Shown: positions 17,494 to 26,121, counted from the first letter of the stretch. The stretch is DNA of 64,000 bases from Aminipila sp963524205 (GCA_963524205.1 CAURED010000007.1:1-64000); one strand, 5' to 3'. Made by a program: numbers and translations. Notes: generated by a model from the letters alone, not told the origin.

Positions 17494-17566
17494 TACTTTA
17501 ACAGTAGATTGTGCCGGCATCTAAAAAAGGCTGCCGGTATACATGTGCTGTTAAGTAATTAAAGTT
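17494..17566 (+). other. nested hairpin upstream of the recombinase gene pair
   Basis: The inner stem CCGGCA/TGCCGG encloses a 12-base loop. An outer stem, TTAACAG (17498-17504) with CTGTTAA (17548-17554), encloses the inner one, and further pairing (ACTT...AAGT) extends it. There is no T-run, so it is not a simple terminator. It is 70 bases ahead of the small gene preceding the recombinase. It could be a structured leader or a DNA-binding site for excision factors; both are inference. Confidence 0.4.
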
Positions 17567-17632
17567 TGATGTATGAAGTCGATAAGACATAAATATAATT
17601 GTAAAAAGCATTAGAGGGGGTGTGTATAGTAA

Positions 17633-17791
17633 ATGGAAGCAAAAAAATCAGAATCTCAGCAAAAAATTTTTGAAGCTAGTAAGCAGTTTCAGCAATTATT
17701 TAAGCTGGGGGTATACAAGCAGTTACATACAGACGGTATCATCACGGAGAAGCAATATAAATCAATCCTGCAGAAACATAAAATGTGCTGA
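17633..17791 (+). CDS. 52-residue SHOCT-like small protein
   Basis: The start ATG follows GAGGGGG by 13 bases. The sequence is a Gln/Lys-rich helix (QQKIFEASKQFQQLFKLG) followed by YKQLHTDGIITEKQYKSIL, which matches the YxxLxxxGxITxxQ/Exxxx pattern of short C-terminal oligomerisation (SHOCT-like) helices. Small proteins of this type are regularly encoded just ahead of large serine recombinases in clostridial mobile elements. It ends 69 bases before the recombinase start. A role as an accessory or directionality factor is possible but unproven. Confidence 0.6.
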   Translation: MEAKKSESQQKIFEASKQFQQLFKLGVYKQLHTDGIITEKQYKSILQKHKMC

Positions 17792-17860
17792 TTTGAAAAC
17801 TGGCTCAACATGAAGTAAAATATGTATGGCTGGTTTTTATCACTGAAAAGGAGAGATGCA

Positions 17861-19453
17861 ATGCTTACTGTTGTAGGTTATGGTAGAGTATCAACAGATG
17901 ATGATGACCAATTAAATTCTTTAAACAATCAGACAAGATTTTTCGGCGAATATATCGAAAGAAATTCAGAGTGGAGGTTTGGAGGGATATACGCGGATGA
18001 AGGTATAACCGGAACCAATACAAGAAAAAGAGATGAATTTAATAAAATGATAAGAGAAGCTTTAGCTGGAAACATTGATTTAATCATAACGAAAGAGGTT
18101 TCAAGATTTGCTAGAAATACGGTGGATACATTGTCCTATGTAAGGCTGTTAAAATCCAAAGGGGTCGGAGTTGTCTTTATAAATGACAACATTGATTCCA
18201 GGGACAAGGATGGAGAGTTCAGACTCACTATTATGGCATCCGTGGCGCAGGAAGAAAGCAGAAAAACTTCTGAACGTGTAAAGTGGGGCCAAAAAAGGCA
18301 GATGGAGAGAGGTTTTGTATTTGGCAATGGTCCCTTTGGTTATAAGTGTGAAAAAGGTGTGCTGAAAATTCAAGAAGATGAAGCTGTTATTGTGAGAGAC
18401 ATATTTAATAGGTATGTATATGAACAAAAAGGCATTAGTGTGATAGCAAAAGAGTTAATAGATGAAAAAGTGACAGTTGGAGGCAGAATTGAAAAGTGGA
18501 GTCCGCAAACCATTGCCAGAATCCTTTGCAACGAAAAATACGTAGGAGATTTGACAACTCAGAAGACTGTCATAACAGACTTCCTGGAGCATAAGCAGTA
18601 TATAAATAATGGACAAGAAAAACAACTATATTTTCGGGATCACCATGAGGCTATAATCGATAGGGAAACTTGGGAGATGACAAGAGAAGAATATTCAAAG
18701 CGTTCTAAAATGTCAAAAGAAAAATCCAAATACTCAAACCGGTATTGGTGTTCAGGGAAAGTGATATGCGGCGAATGTGGTACAAACTGTATAACTCGTA
18801 CCATGTTATTGAAAAAAGGCAGATGGAGGGCATGGCAGTGCAGCCAGGCCTATACATATGGAAAGCCTAAAGTAGATGGCGCAGGAAATAAAAGAGGCTG
18901 CACAAACAGAGTGATAAATGAAAAGATTCTGGTCTCATGTGTTCACTTTGCGTTGAAACATATATCCCTATTGAAAGATGAAATTTTTAATGAAATACAA
19001 GAAGAAATGAATAGTCTTCAAAATTGTGGAATGAATGAGGAGCAGGAAAAATCTTTAAAGAAGGAAATAAAAAATCTAAATAACAAGAAAGAGCAGCTCA
19101 TTGATTTATATTTAGAAAAGAAGATTACATCAGATGAATTAGAGCAAATGAAAGTGAAATATAGTAATTCATTGGGTGACTTGGAGAAAAATCTTCAAAA
19201 AATAAAAAAAGAAAAGAAAGCGAAATTAAAAACGGAATCGAGTTTAACGCTTGCCTTTGATCAAATAAAAAACATAGTATCCCAGCAAGAACCCACCGTA
19301 GATTTGTACGGTAAGATTTTAGATAACATAGTGCTTTATGAAAACCACGATTTGGATATAAGTTTTAAGTATATGCCTATACCAATTTGTTTACACTATG
19401 AAACATTGGGGAAGGGTGAAAACTACAGGGCTATATGCAATATAAGGGAGTAG
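17861..19453 (+). CDS. large serine recombinase, SpoIVCA-like (skin excision recombinase)
   Basis: A protein of 530 residues with AAGGAGAG before the ATG; a longer frame from 17822 lacks a ribosome site. Residues 1-150 are the resolvase catalytic domain (VVGYGRVSTDD, active Ser11; FARNTVD; MASVAQEESRKTSERVKWG). A 'recombinase' domain follows (GPFGYK ... YVGDLTTQKTV). Next comes a zinc-ribbon segment with CGECG ... CTNR, and then a coiled coil at about 390-470 (EIKNLNNKKEQLIDLYLEKK). The gene ends 28 bases from the break in sigK and converges on it. That is the position of spoIVCA relative to the sigK N-terminal half in the Bacillus subtilis skin element. The likely reaction is site-specific excision that rejoins sigK in the mother cell. 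Confidence 0.85.
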   Translation: MLTVVGYGRVSTDDDDQLNSLNNQTRFFGEYIERNSEWRFGGIYADEGITGTNTRKRDEFNKMIREALAGNIDLIITKEVSRFARNTVDTLSYVRLLKSKGVGVVFINDNIDSRDKDGEFRLTIMASVAQEESRKTSERVKWGQKRQMERGFVFGNGPFGYKCEKGVLKIQEDEAVIVRDIFNRYVYEQKGISVIAKELIDEKVTVGGRIEKWSPQTIARILCNEKYVGDLTTQKTVITDFLEHKQYINNGQEKQLYFRDHHEAIIDRETWEMTREEYSKRSKMSKEKSKYSNRYWCSGKVICGECGTNCITRTMLLKKGRWRAWQCSQAYTYGKPKVDGAGNKRGCTNRVINEKILVSCVHFALKHISLLKDEIFNEIQEEMNSLQNCGMNEEQEKSLKKEIKNLNNKKEQLIDLYLEKKITSDELEQMKVKYSNSLGDLEKNLQKIKKEKKAKLKTESSLTLAFDQIKNIVSQQEPTVDLYGKILDNIVLYENHDLDISFKYMPIPICLHYETLGKGENYRAICNIRE

Positions 19454-19813
19454 TATATAAGTTGTAAATATTATCACATTAGGCTCATTCAGTGAAATTT
19501 CCATTTTACGTTTTTTTTCTGAACGAATTGACATTAGAATTTCATTTTCAATGCATTTTGCTGCATAAGTTGCTAACCTTGTGGAGCGTTTGCGACTATA
19601 TGTATTGATAGCTTTAATCAGCCCTATTGTCCCGATGGAAATCAAATCGTCGGGATTTGTATTGCCACCAGAATATTTTTTTACTATATGCGCAACTAAA
19701 CGGAGGTTACGCACAATTAATGTATTTTTAGCTTCTAAATCGCCTTCTTCAAAACGTTTAAGGTAATATTCCTCTTCCTTGCATGTAAGTGGTTTTGGAA
19801 AGGAACTGCCCAT
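19391..19813 (-). CDS. sigK: sigma-K N-terminal half, interrupted by a skin-like element
   Basis: The start ATG follows GAGGGGGG by eight bases. Residues 1-111 are clear sigma-K: SSFPKPLTCKEEEYYLKRFE, NLRLVAHIVKKY, DDLISIGTIGLIKAIN and LATYAAKCIENEILMSIRSE (regions 1.2-2.4 start). After SLNEP the frame runs into element DNA for about 29 unrelated residues and stops. Regions 3 and 4, with the -35-recognition helix, are missing here and not found elsewhere in the window. The N-terminus lacks the hydrophobic pro-sequence of B. subtilis pro-sigma-K, as reported for Clostridioides difficile. Sigma-K drives late mother-cell genes; here activity would depend on excision of the element. Confidence 0.85.
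   Translation of the reverse strand: MGSSFPKPLTCKEEEYYLKRFEEGDLEAKNTLIVRNLRLVAHIVKKYSGGNTNPDDLISIGTIGLIKAINTYSRKRSTRLATYAAKCIENEILMSIRSEKKRKMEISLNEPNVIIFTTYILLPYIAYSPVVFTLPQCFIV
19470..19492. other. putative attachment-site junction of the sigK intervening element
   Basis: Reading the minus strand, homology to sigma-K continues through codons for SLNEP and is lost at about 19481. The minus-strand word AATGA (19485-19489) lies at this point. I recall AATGA as the crossover repeat of the B. subtilis skin element. The partner site at the other element end is outside the window. Confidence 0.55.
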
Positions 19814-19840
19814 TTATGTAACCCCCCTCTGTAGACTTTT

Positions 19841-19900
19841 ACTATATGCAGAAAAGGGGGCTAAAGTGCATGACCTTATAAAATAAGCATGACCTTATTT
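19841..19900 (-). promoter_or_regulatory. possible sigma-E-type promoter of sigK, with direct repeat
   Basis: On the minus strand CATATAGT (19841-19848) resembles the sigma-E -10 box CATACANT and lies 28 bases before the sigK start. No convincing -35 (ATA) sits at the right spacing. Just upstream, GCATGACCTTAT occurs twice (19868-19879 and 19888-19899), which may be an operator such as a SpoIIID site. Both are motif guesses. Confidence 0.3.
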
Positions 19901-20056
19901 AACTTCAAAGGATTTACAATCTGTGCATTGGTCTTGTGTTGGGTTGTTTTCATGTGTTCCCACTGTTATGGAATTAAGTGAACAATAGTTCTGGCTATTT
20001 GCGTGATGTCTGCACTGTTCTACTGTACATTTAATACTTTCATTTACAAAATTCAT
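19895..20056 (-). CDS. DUF1540 small cysteine-rich protein
   Basis: A protein of 53 residues; TAGGAGGT stands six bases before the ATG. It has the DUF1540 pattern: IKCTVEQCRHHANSQNYCSL, then SITVGT, then DQCTDCKSF. Conserved Cys and His residues suggest that it binds a metal, probably zinc. DUF1540 proteins are common in spore-formers and uncharacterised. The gene is too short for routine calling but has an ideal ribosome site and intact motifs. It lies upstream of sigK on the same strand, with 81 bases between, so read-through into sigK is possible. Confidence 0.8.
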   Translation of the reverse strand: MNFVNESIKCTVEQCRHHANSQNYCSLNSITVGTHENNPTQDQCTDCKSFEVK

Positions 20057-20139
20057 ATTAGTACCTCCTAAGTTTAGTTTTCTATTTTAGTATGTCAAAA
20101 ATCATGAAATATATTAATAAATTTGAAATAGTTTTTCTC

Positions 20140-20168
20140 TTGTATAAGCTTGATTAAAATGCTACAAT
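20140..20168 (+). promoter_or_regulatory. candidate sigma-A promoter for radC and the mre genes
   Basis: TTGTAT, a 17-base spacer and TACAAT stand about 77 bases before the radC start. Both boxes match four or five of six consensus bases. Confidence 0.4.
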
Positions 20169-20245
20169 ATAAGATACGAATAATTGGGGGATTAAAAATA
20201 AGGAGGCGAGATATAGCATCATTTATGATGCAGGGGGAAAAACAC

Positions 20246-20923
20246 ATGATAATAAAAAAACTTCCAGTAGACGAAAGACCTCAAGAAAAATTGGTTATAT
20301 ATGGTAATTCGGCTTTATCAAATGCAGAGCTTTTAGCAATTATTATTAGAACTGGTACTAATAATAAATCAGCAGTAACTCTTGCAAATGAAGTTCTAGC
20401 ATACAGGGAAAATGGAATTACTTTTCTGGCAGAATGTGTACCGGAAGAGCTGGCAGAAATACAAGGTATTGGACAAGTCAAAGCATGTCAGATAGTAGCA
20501 GCCATTGAACTGGGAAAGAGAATCGCCACGAAACCTAAAGAATTGAGAATCAATGTGAACAACCCGGAAGCAATCGTCAACCTTTTTATGGAAAAAATGA
20601 GATACTATAAAAAGGAATTTTTTAATGTTGTAATACTTAATACAAAAGGTGAAGTAATATCTGTAGAAAATGTTGCAATTGGCAATTTAAATTGCACTAT
20701 TATTCACCCAAGAGAAATTTTTTGCAAAGCAGTTAAAAAAAGTGCATCAGCTGTTATTTTTGTACATAATCATCCTAGCGGTAATCCTACACCAAGTAGA
20801 GAAGACATAGATATTACAGAAAGACTTATTAAAGCTGGTGAAGTATTAGGAATTAAAGTACTTGACCATATAATAATTGGTGACGGCACTTTTTTAAGCT
20901 TTAGAAATAAAAATCTTATGTAA
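20246..20923 (+). CDS. radC: RadC family (JAB/MPN domain) protein
   Basis: A protein of 225 residues. The start (MIIKKLPVDERPQEK) has GGGGGA nine bases ahead; an upstream in-frame extension to 20150 is not expected in the family. The N-terminal part has a helix-hairpin-helix-like LAEIQGIGQVKACQIVAAIE, and the C-terminal part the JAB metal site HNHPSGNPTPSREDID. RadC was once thought to act in DNA repair, but its biochemical role is unsettled. Its placement directly before mreB is conserved across Firmicutes and supports the call. Confidence 0.9.
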   Translation: MIIKKLPVDERPQEKLVIYGNSALSNAELLAIIIRTGTNNKSAVTLANEVLAYRENGITFLAECVPEELAEIQGIGQVKACQIVAAIELGKRIATKPKELRINVNNPEAIVNLFMEKMRYYKKEFFNVVILNTKGEVISVENVAIGNLNCTIIHPREIFCKAVKKSASAVIFVHNHPSGNPTPSREDIDITERLIKAGEVLGIKVLDHIIIGDGTFLSFRNKNLM

Positions 20924-20974
20924 TTGTCCAAGCTTTTTTAGGACAGGAGAACAATACGTAGTGGAGGATTTAGT

Positions 20975-22006
20975 ATGTTTTTTAGAAATGATATGGGTAT
21001 AGATTTAGGCACAGCTAATACTTTAATATATATGAAAGAAAAGGGAATAGTATTGAATGAGCCATCTGTAATAGCCATGGATAAACTTAGTAACACTGTT
21101 ATGGCAACAGGAACAGCGGCTAAGCGCATGATCGGTAAAACACCGGCTTCTATTGAGGTTGTAAGACCTTTAAGAGAAGGCGTTATATCTGACTTTGATA
21201 TGACGGCTGAGATGATTAGAGTATTTATAAGGAAGGCGCTAGGAAATAAAAATTCTAATAATCTACGCATTTCCATAGGTGTACCTAGTGGGGTTACAGA
21301 AGTAGAAAAAAGAGCAGTTGAAGAAGTTGTAAGACAAATGGGTGCAAAGGAAGTTTATATTCTTGAAGAACCTATGGCAGCAGCTATTGGTTCAAATCTT
21401 GCTATAGATGAGGCTGAAGGCTGTATGATTTGTGATATTGGTGGTGGTACTACTGATATTGCTATTATAGCTTTAGGTGGAATCGTAACAAGTATTTCAT
21501 TACGATATGCTGGAGATAAATTAAATGATGCTATTGTTGCATACATGAGAAAAACTTTTAATTTGGCAATTGGAGATAAGACAGCAGAAGAATTAAAAAT
21601 TAAAGTTGGTTGCGCTATGATTGAAACGGATGAACAGGGGAATGAAATCACCATTACAGAGCAGGCAAGAGGAAGAGATATTATTTCAGGGTTACCTTCA
21701 ACAGTTGAAGTAACAAACAGAGATATGTTGATTGCCCTTGAGGAGTCTGTAGAAATTATTATTGACGGTATAAAATCCACTTTAGAAAAAGCACCACCTG
21801 AAATAGCAGCAGATATAGTGAACAATGGATTAGTATTATCTGGTGGTGGTGGTATGCTTTCACAGTTGGGTAAGTTAATTTCCCAAAAGACTGGAATGAG
21901 TGTAACCGTTGAAGGAAATGCTTTTGAAGCAGTTGCTTTAGGAACAGGTAAAAGCCTAGAAAATTTAGAGAAATTAAAGAGATACGCTTGCGTATCAAGA
22001 AGATAG
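20975..22006 (+). CDS. mreB: rod shape-determining protein MreB
   Basis: A protein of 343 residues with the actin-like ATPase signature: GIDLGTANTLIY (phosphate 1), CDIGGGTTDIAIIALGG (phosphate 2) and LSGGGGMLSQLG (adenosine). The start follows AGTGGAGG. MreB polymerises under the membrane and guides the elongation machinery made of MreC, MreD, PBP2 and RodA, all encoded nearby. It opens a tight five-gene run ending with minD, with gaps of 15 bases or less or small overlaps. Confidence 0.95.
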   Translation: MFFRNDMGIDLGTANTLIYMKEKGIVLNEPSVIAMDKLSNTVMATGTAAKRMIGKTPASIEVVRPLREGVISDFDMTAEMIRVFIRKALGNKNSNNLRISIGVPSGVTEVEKRAVEEVVRQMGAKEVYILEEPMAAAIGSNLAIDEAEGCMICDIGGGTTDIAIIALGGIVTSISLRYAGDKLNDAIVAYMRKTFNLAIGDKTAEELKIKVGCAMIETDEQGNEITITEQARGRDIISGLPSTVEVTNRDMLIALEESVEIIIDGIKSTLEKAPPEIAADIVNNGLVLSGGGGMLSQLGKLISQKTGMSVTVEGNAFEAVALGTGKSLENLEKLKRYACVSRR

Positions 22007-22019
22007 GAAAATACTTAAA

Positions 22020-22838
22020 ATGAGGTTTATTAGAGAACATAAATTATTTAGTCTTTTAATAACAGTTGTACTTGTATTATGCATTATCATGATTGTTTCT
22101 TATAAGATGGGCGGAACAAATGGTTTTATTGGTAATATATTTCAAACAGGGACAACAACTATTCAGAAGCCTTTATCTAATACGGGTACTTCTATAAAAA
22201 GTAATATAAGAGGCATTTTTAAGTTTAAACAAGTAGTAGCTGAAAATGAAGAGTTGAAAAATGAAGTGAGTGATTTACAACAACAAGTTATAGGACTTAC
22301 TTTGAAGAAAAATGAGCTGCAGCAATTACAAGAGTTATCTAACGCACTCAATTATGAGAGTGTTAATAACAACAATAATTTAGTTACTGCAAGTATTATA
22401 TCTTTAGATGGTTCAAACTGGTTTAATCTATTTACTATTGACCGAGGTACAGAAAGTGGTATTAAAAAGGATTGTATAGTAGTAAATGGAGACGGTCTGG
22501 TAGGTAAAGTCCTAGAAGCTGGTAATGGATGGTCAAAGGTTGTTTCAATTATTGATGAATCAAATAGTGTAAGTTTTATGGTGCTTAGGGATATGAGCTT
22601 AATCGGTATAGTATCTGGAGATAGTAAGGGTTCATTGTCAGGATTTATGCTTGATAATAAGGCAAGTGTTATTGAAGGAGATGTTTTGGTTACCTCTAAT
22701 ATGGGATTATATCCTGAGGGGATTAAGATTGGCAAAATTCTTAAAGTAGAATACAATAGTGATACACAGTTAAAAACCGTGAAGATTAAACCAAGTGTTT
22801 CCTTTAAAAGCTTACAGAAGGTGGCGGTTATAATATGA
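22020..22838 (+). CDS. mreC: rod shape-determining protein MreC
   Basis: A protein of 272 residues. One N-terminal membrane helix (LFSLLITVVLVLCIIMIVSY) is followed by a coiled coil (ENEELKNEVSDLQQQVIG) and a beta-rich periplasm-side domain with NGDGLVGKVLE and GDVLVTSNMGLYPEGI, typical of MreC. It bridges MreB/MreD and the penicillin-binding proteins. The stop overlaps the mreD start by four bases (ATGA), indicating translational coupling. Confidence 0.93.
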   Translation: MRFIREHKLFSLLITVVLVLCIIMIVSYKMGGTNGFIGNIFQTGTTTIQKPLSNTGTSIKSNIRGIFKFKQVVAENEELKNEVSDLQQQVIGLTLKKNELQQLQELSNALNYESVNNNNNLVTASIISLDGSNWFNLFTIDRGTESGIKKDCIVVNGDGLVGKVLEAGNGWSKVVSIIDESNSVSFMVLRDMSLIGIVSGDSKGSLSGFMLDNKASVIEGDVLVTSNMGLYPEGIKIGKILKVEYNSDTQLKTVKIKPSVSFKSLQKVAVII

Positions 22839-23344
22839 AAATGAGATTTGCTGTCATCATTTTTTTGGTTGCATTTTTATTGCAGGGAACGGTGTTAAAT
22901 TTATTTTCGATTAATGGAGCTACTCCAAATTTAGTTTTATGTTTGGTTATAATTTTTTCATTTTTATATGAAGATAACAATGGACTTGTTTTGGGAGTAG
23001 TTTTTGGTCTGCTTATAGATACATGTATGGCACAGTATGTGGGAGTATCGGCATTTTGTTATTTAATAGTGAGCTTGATAGTTATAAGTTTGAGAGAAAC
23101 TATTAATAAAGAAAATATTGCTTCAATTATAATTGTCTCAGTAGGGGTAACCCTAATATTCAATTTTATTTACTTTGTAATAAATGCATGTTTTGGCAGT
23201 ACCTATTCATTATTATATTGGTTAAAACTTCAGCCAATATATATAATCTATAATTCAGCAGTTATATTCATATTATACTTAATTTTTATAAAGAAAGTGG
23301 TTAAGTATAGAAATGATAGGTATTTAATATGGAAAAAGTACTAA
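22835..23344 (+). CDS. mreD: rod shape-determining protein MreD
   Basis: A protein of 169 residues made almost only of membrane helices, beginning RFAVIIFLVAFLLQGTVL and containing the family's NGLVLGVVFGLLIDTC. GGTGGCGG in the end of mreC serves as ribosome site. It overlaps the following PBP gene by 16 bases. It is part of the elongasome with MreC. Confidence 0.9.
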   Translation: MKMRFAVIIFLVAFLLQGTVLNLFSINGATPNLVLCLVIIFSFLYEDNNGLVLGVVFGLLIDTCMAQYVGVSAFCYLIVSLIVISLRETINKENIASIIIVSVGVTLIFNFIYFVINACFGSTYSLLYWLKLQPIYIIYNSAVIFILYLIFIKKVVKYRNDRYLIWKKY

Positions 23345-26121
23345 AATCAAGATATGGTCAAATTGTCTTTGTAATTACAGTACTTATGGTTGTATTATTT
23401 CTAAGACTCTTCATTTTGACAGTAATGCAGAATGAAGAATGGAAAGAGCAAGCTACAAGTATAAGTACAAAAAGTATTTATACAAAAGCTCCTAGAGGAG
23501 AAATTCTTGATAGATATGGAAGAGTTGTTGCAGGCAACAGACAGGCTTTTACACTGCAGATTAATGCAGGAGATTCGAGTGATGAAGAATTAAATAGAGT
23601 ATGTAGTGAAGTTGTTAAAATTTTAGAGAAAAATAATGAAGATTTTTTTGATAATTTACCCATTAAAATTACGGGAAACAAATTCACATATACTTATCAA
23701 AACGATATAGAAGAGTGGCTGACAGCGCAAGAGATGCCAAGTACATTTACAGCCAAAGAAGCTTTTGATGAATTAAGAGTAAGATATGGAATTGATGAGT
23801 CTTTAGATAAATATGAGGCTCAGACAGAATTACAAAATGTATATAAGATATATCCACCTATATCCGTAAAAAACATGGAATTCTCAAAAGATTTGGATAA
23901 AGAGAGCTTCTTAGGAAGATATAGTTTAGACAAGGAAACACTGACTGAGGAGAAAGCAAAGAAAACAGAACTTTCGGCTAAAGAAGCTTTCTACCAGCTA
24001 AGAGATTATTTTAAAATAGATCCTATGATTTCAAATGTCCAAGCTAGAAAAATAATTGTTATTAGAAATGAAATTAAATCAATGGGATTCAGAAAGTATT
24101 TACCGGCTGATATTGCGAAAGGGATTTCTGATAGTACTATTGTTGAAATTGAAGAAAGAAGTGCAGAATTACCACAAGTAAAAGTAGTTTCAGAAACTAT
24201 GAGATATTATCCAAGTGCAAATACAGCATCACACATTTTAGGATATCTGGGACAGATTTCAGAAAGTGATAAGGAGTATTATGTAGATACTTTGGGTTAT
24301 AACTCTAATGACCTTATTGGGCAGAATGGTATTGAAAGTGCCTATGAAACTTCATTGAAGGGAAAAGATGGTATAAAAAATGTCCAAGTAAATGCAGTGG
24401 GAGAATTGGTAAGGACAATTAGTGAAACTGAACCGGAAAAGGGCAAAGATGTTTATCTGACCATGGATTTGGAGTTACAGAAAACCGCTGAAGATGCTCT
24501 GGAGCAGGCACTAAAACAAATTCAAATAGGCGGTACTTTTCAAAGCCAATATGGTAATTATCACTATTCTAAAGCGTATAAGAATGCTAATGTTGGAGCA
24601 GTAGTTGCTATTGAAGTTGAAACAGGGGATGTATTGGCTATGGCTAGTGCCCCTGACTTTGATCCGAATCTATTTGCTACTGGGATTAGTAAAGAAGACT
24701 GGAATGCACTGCAAAGTCAAAACCCTAGAGATTCTATGGCACCTGCACCTTTGTATAATGTAGCCACTATGACTCCGGTACAACCAGGATCCACTTTTAA
24801 GATGGTTACTGCGACAGCAGCGTTAGAAGCAGGACTTGACCCTAACAGAAAACTTTATGACGGTGGCCGTATAATGGTAGGAAACAGACCGTATGCCTGC
24901 TTAATCTGGCATAAAAATGGAGGATCACACGGATACGTTAATTTAGCTGAGGCATTGGAAGTATCTTGTAACTATTACTTTTATGATGTTGCTACAGGTA
25001 AGGATTTTTATAAGGGAGTCAGCCTGGGATACAGAACACCGATAAGTATCGATATTATAACTTCTTATGCAGAACAGTATGGACTTGGAAAACCAACTGG
25101 AATTGAAATTCCGGAACGTGTTGTAGGGGTTCCTACTGCTGAAAAGAAAATGGAGCAGATGAAGTCAAGCTTAAGGTCTGTTTTAAAAAGTAAATCAGAA
25201 AAATATTTTAAAAAAAATATAGTAAAAGATGAAACTAAATTATCAAAAAGCATTGATACTATTGTAAACTGGACAGATGAAAACCCAACTAAGAATCAAG
25301 TTGTTGACCGGCTTACAAAGATGAAATTAGGGGTAAAGGAAGATATGATAGATTCCTTAGCAGATTTGTGTAAATATACCTATTTTAATTATGCATCATG
25401 GACTTTAGGTGACGAATTTAATATAGCAATTGGTCAAGGTGAAAATTCTTATACACCACTTCAAATGGCAAATTATGTTGCCACTATAGGAAATAAAGGT
25501 GTTCATAATAAAGTAAGCCTGATTAAGGCAATTGAAGGGCAGAAACCTATAGAAAAGGAACCTGGAACAAAAATAAAATTAAGTGATGACAGACATTTAG
25601 AGGATATCATAGAAGGTATGAAATTAGTTGCAAATGGACCTAAGGGAAGTCTAAAAGGCGTATTTGGGAATTTCCCTGTAGAAGTAGCAGGTAAATCAGG
25701 TACGGCAGAAAGGTCAGGAAAAATGCATCCACCTGATGAGGTGGCATATATTCAAAAACATTTAAGACAAATAAATTCAAGGCTTTCATGGGAACAAGTA
25801 GAAACGGAGATGAAACGTCTTATGAAAAAAGAGCCTGACACTTATAGAACTAAAGACGGAGCGGTAAGACAGGCAGTGATTAATTTAAGTAATGGTACTG
25901 TTGATTATGAAAAAATAGATGCTTATAAGAGTAATTATGATAACTTTGCTTGGGTTTTAACAATGGCACCTGCGGATAATCCTAAAATTGCCGTGGCTGT
26001 TATGATTGTTCAAGGGGGTACAGCTGGATATGCTGCTCCAGTAGCTCGTGAAGTTATAGGCAAGTATTTGCAATTAGACAAGACTTACGAGGATTTTAAT
26101 TTAAATACAACAATACAATAA
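23329..26121 (+). CDS. mrdA: penicillin-binding protein 2 (class B transpeptidase)
   Basis: A protein of 930 residues, longer than the usual 600-750. A membrane helix at 10-30 is followed by the dimerisation domain (APRGEILDRYGRVVAGNRQ) and the transpeptidase domain: STFK with Ser488, SCN at 546-548 and KSGT at 789-792. Extra length comes from a Lys-rich, soluble insertion between the second and third motifs (about residues 600-690) and from a long region after KSGT. It cross-links lateral-wall peptidoglycan with RodA. It lies between mreD and minD in one operon. Confidence 0.9.
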   Translation: MEKVLKSRYGQIVFVITVLMVVLFLRLFILTVMQNEEWKEQATSISTKSIYTKAPRGEILDRYGRVVAGNRQAFTLQINAGDSSDEELNRVCSEVVKILEKNNEDFFDNLPIKITGNKFTYTYQNDIEEWLTAQEMPSTFTAKEAFDELRVRYGIDESLDKYEAQTELQNVYKIYPPISVKNMEFSKDLDKESFLGRYSLDKETLTEEKAKKTELSAKEAFYQLRDYFKIDPMISNVQARKIIVIRNEIKSMGFRKYLPADIAKGISDSTIVEIEERSAELPQVKVVSETMRYYPSANTASHILGYLGQISESDKEYYVDTLGYNSNDLIGQNGIESAYETSLKGKDGIKNVQVNAVGELVRTISETEPEKGKDVYLTMDLELQKTAEDALEQALKQIQIGGTFQSQYGNYHYSKAYKNANVGAVVAIEVETGDVLAMASAPDFDPNLFATGISKEDWNALQSQNPRDSMAPAPLYNVATMTPVQPGSTFKMVTATAALEAGLDPNRKLYDGGRIMVGNRPYACLIWHKNGGSHGYVNLAEALEVSCNYYFYDVATGKDFYKGVSLGYRTPISIDIITSYAEQYGLGKPTGIEIPERVVGVPTAEKKMEQMKSSLRSVLKSKSEKYFKKNIVKDETKLSKSIDTIVNWTDENPTKNQVVDRLTKMKLGVKEDMIDSLADLCKYTYFNYASWTLGDEFNIAIGQGENSYTPLQMANYVATIGNKGVHNKVSLIKAIEGQKPIEKEPGTKIKLSDDRHLEDIIEGMKLVANGPKGSLKGVFGNFPVEVAGKSGTAERSGKMHPPDEVAYIQKHLRQINSRLSWEQVETEMKRLMKKEPDTYRTKDGAVRQAVINLSNGTVDYEKIDAYKSNYDNFAWVLTMAPADNPKIAVAVMIVQGGTAGYAAPVAREVIGKYLQLDKTYEDFNLNTTIQ

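Noticed and set aside
1..19480. Prophage
   Set aside because: No capsid, portal, terminase, tail or lysis genes are seen; only a recombinase and cargo.
1..19480. Insertion sequences
   Set aside because: No DDE transposase or IS-type terminal repeats; the repeats at 5858-15880 enclose no gene of their own.
20926..20946. Terminator between radC and mreB (TGTCC/AGGACA)
   Set aside because: The stem is only five or six bases and has no T-run after it.
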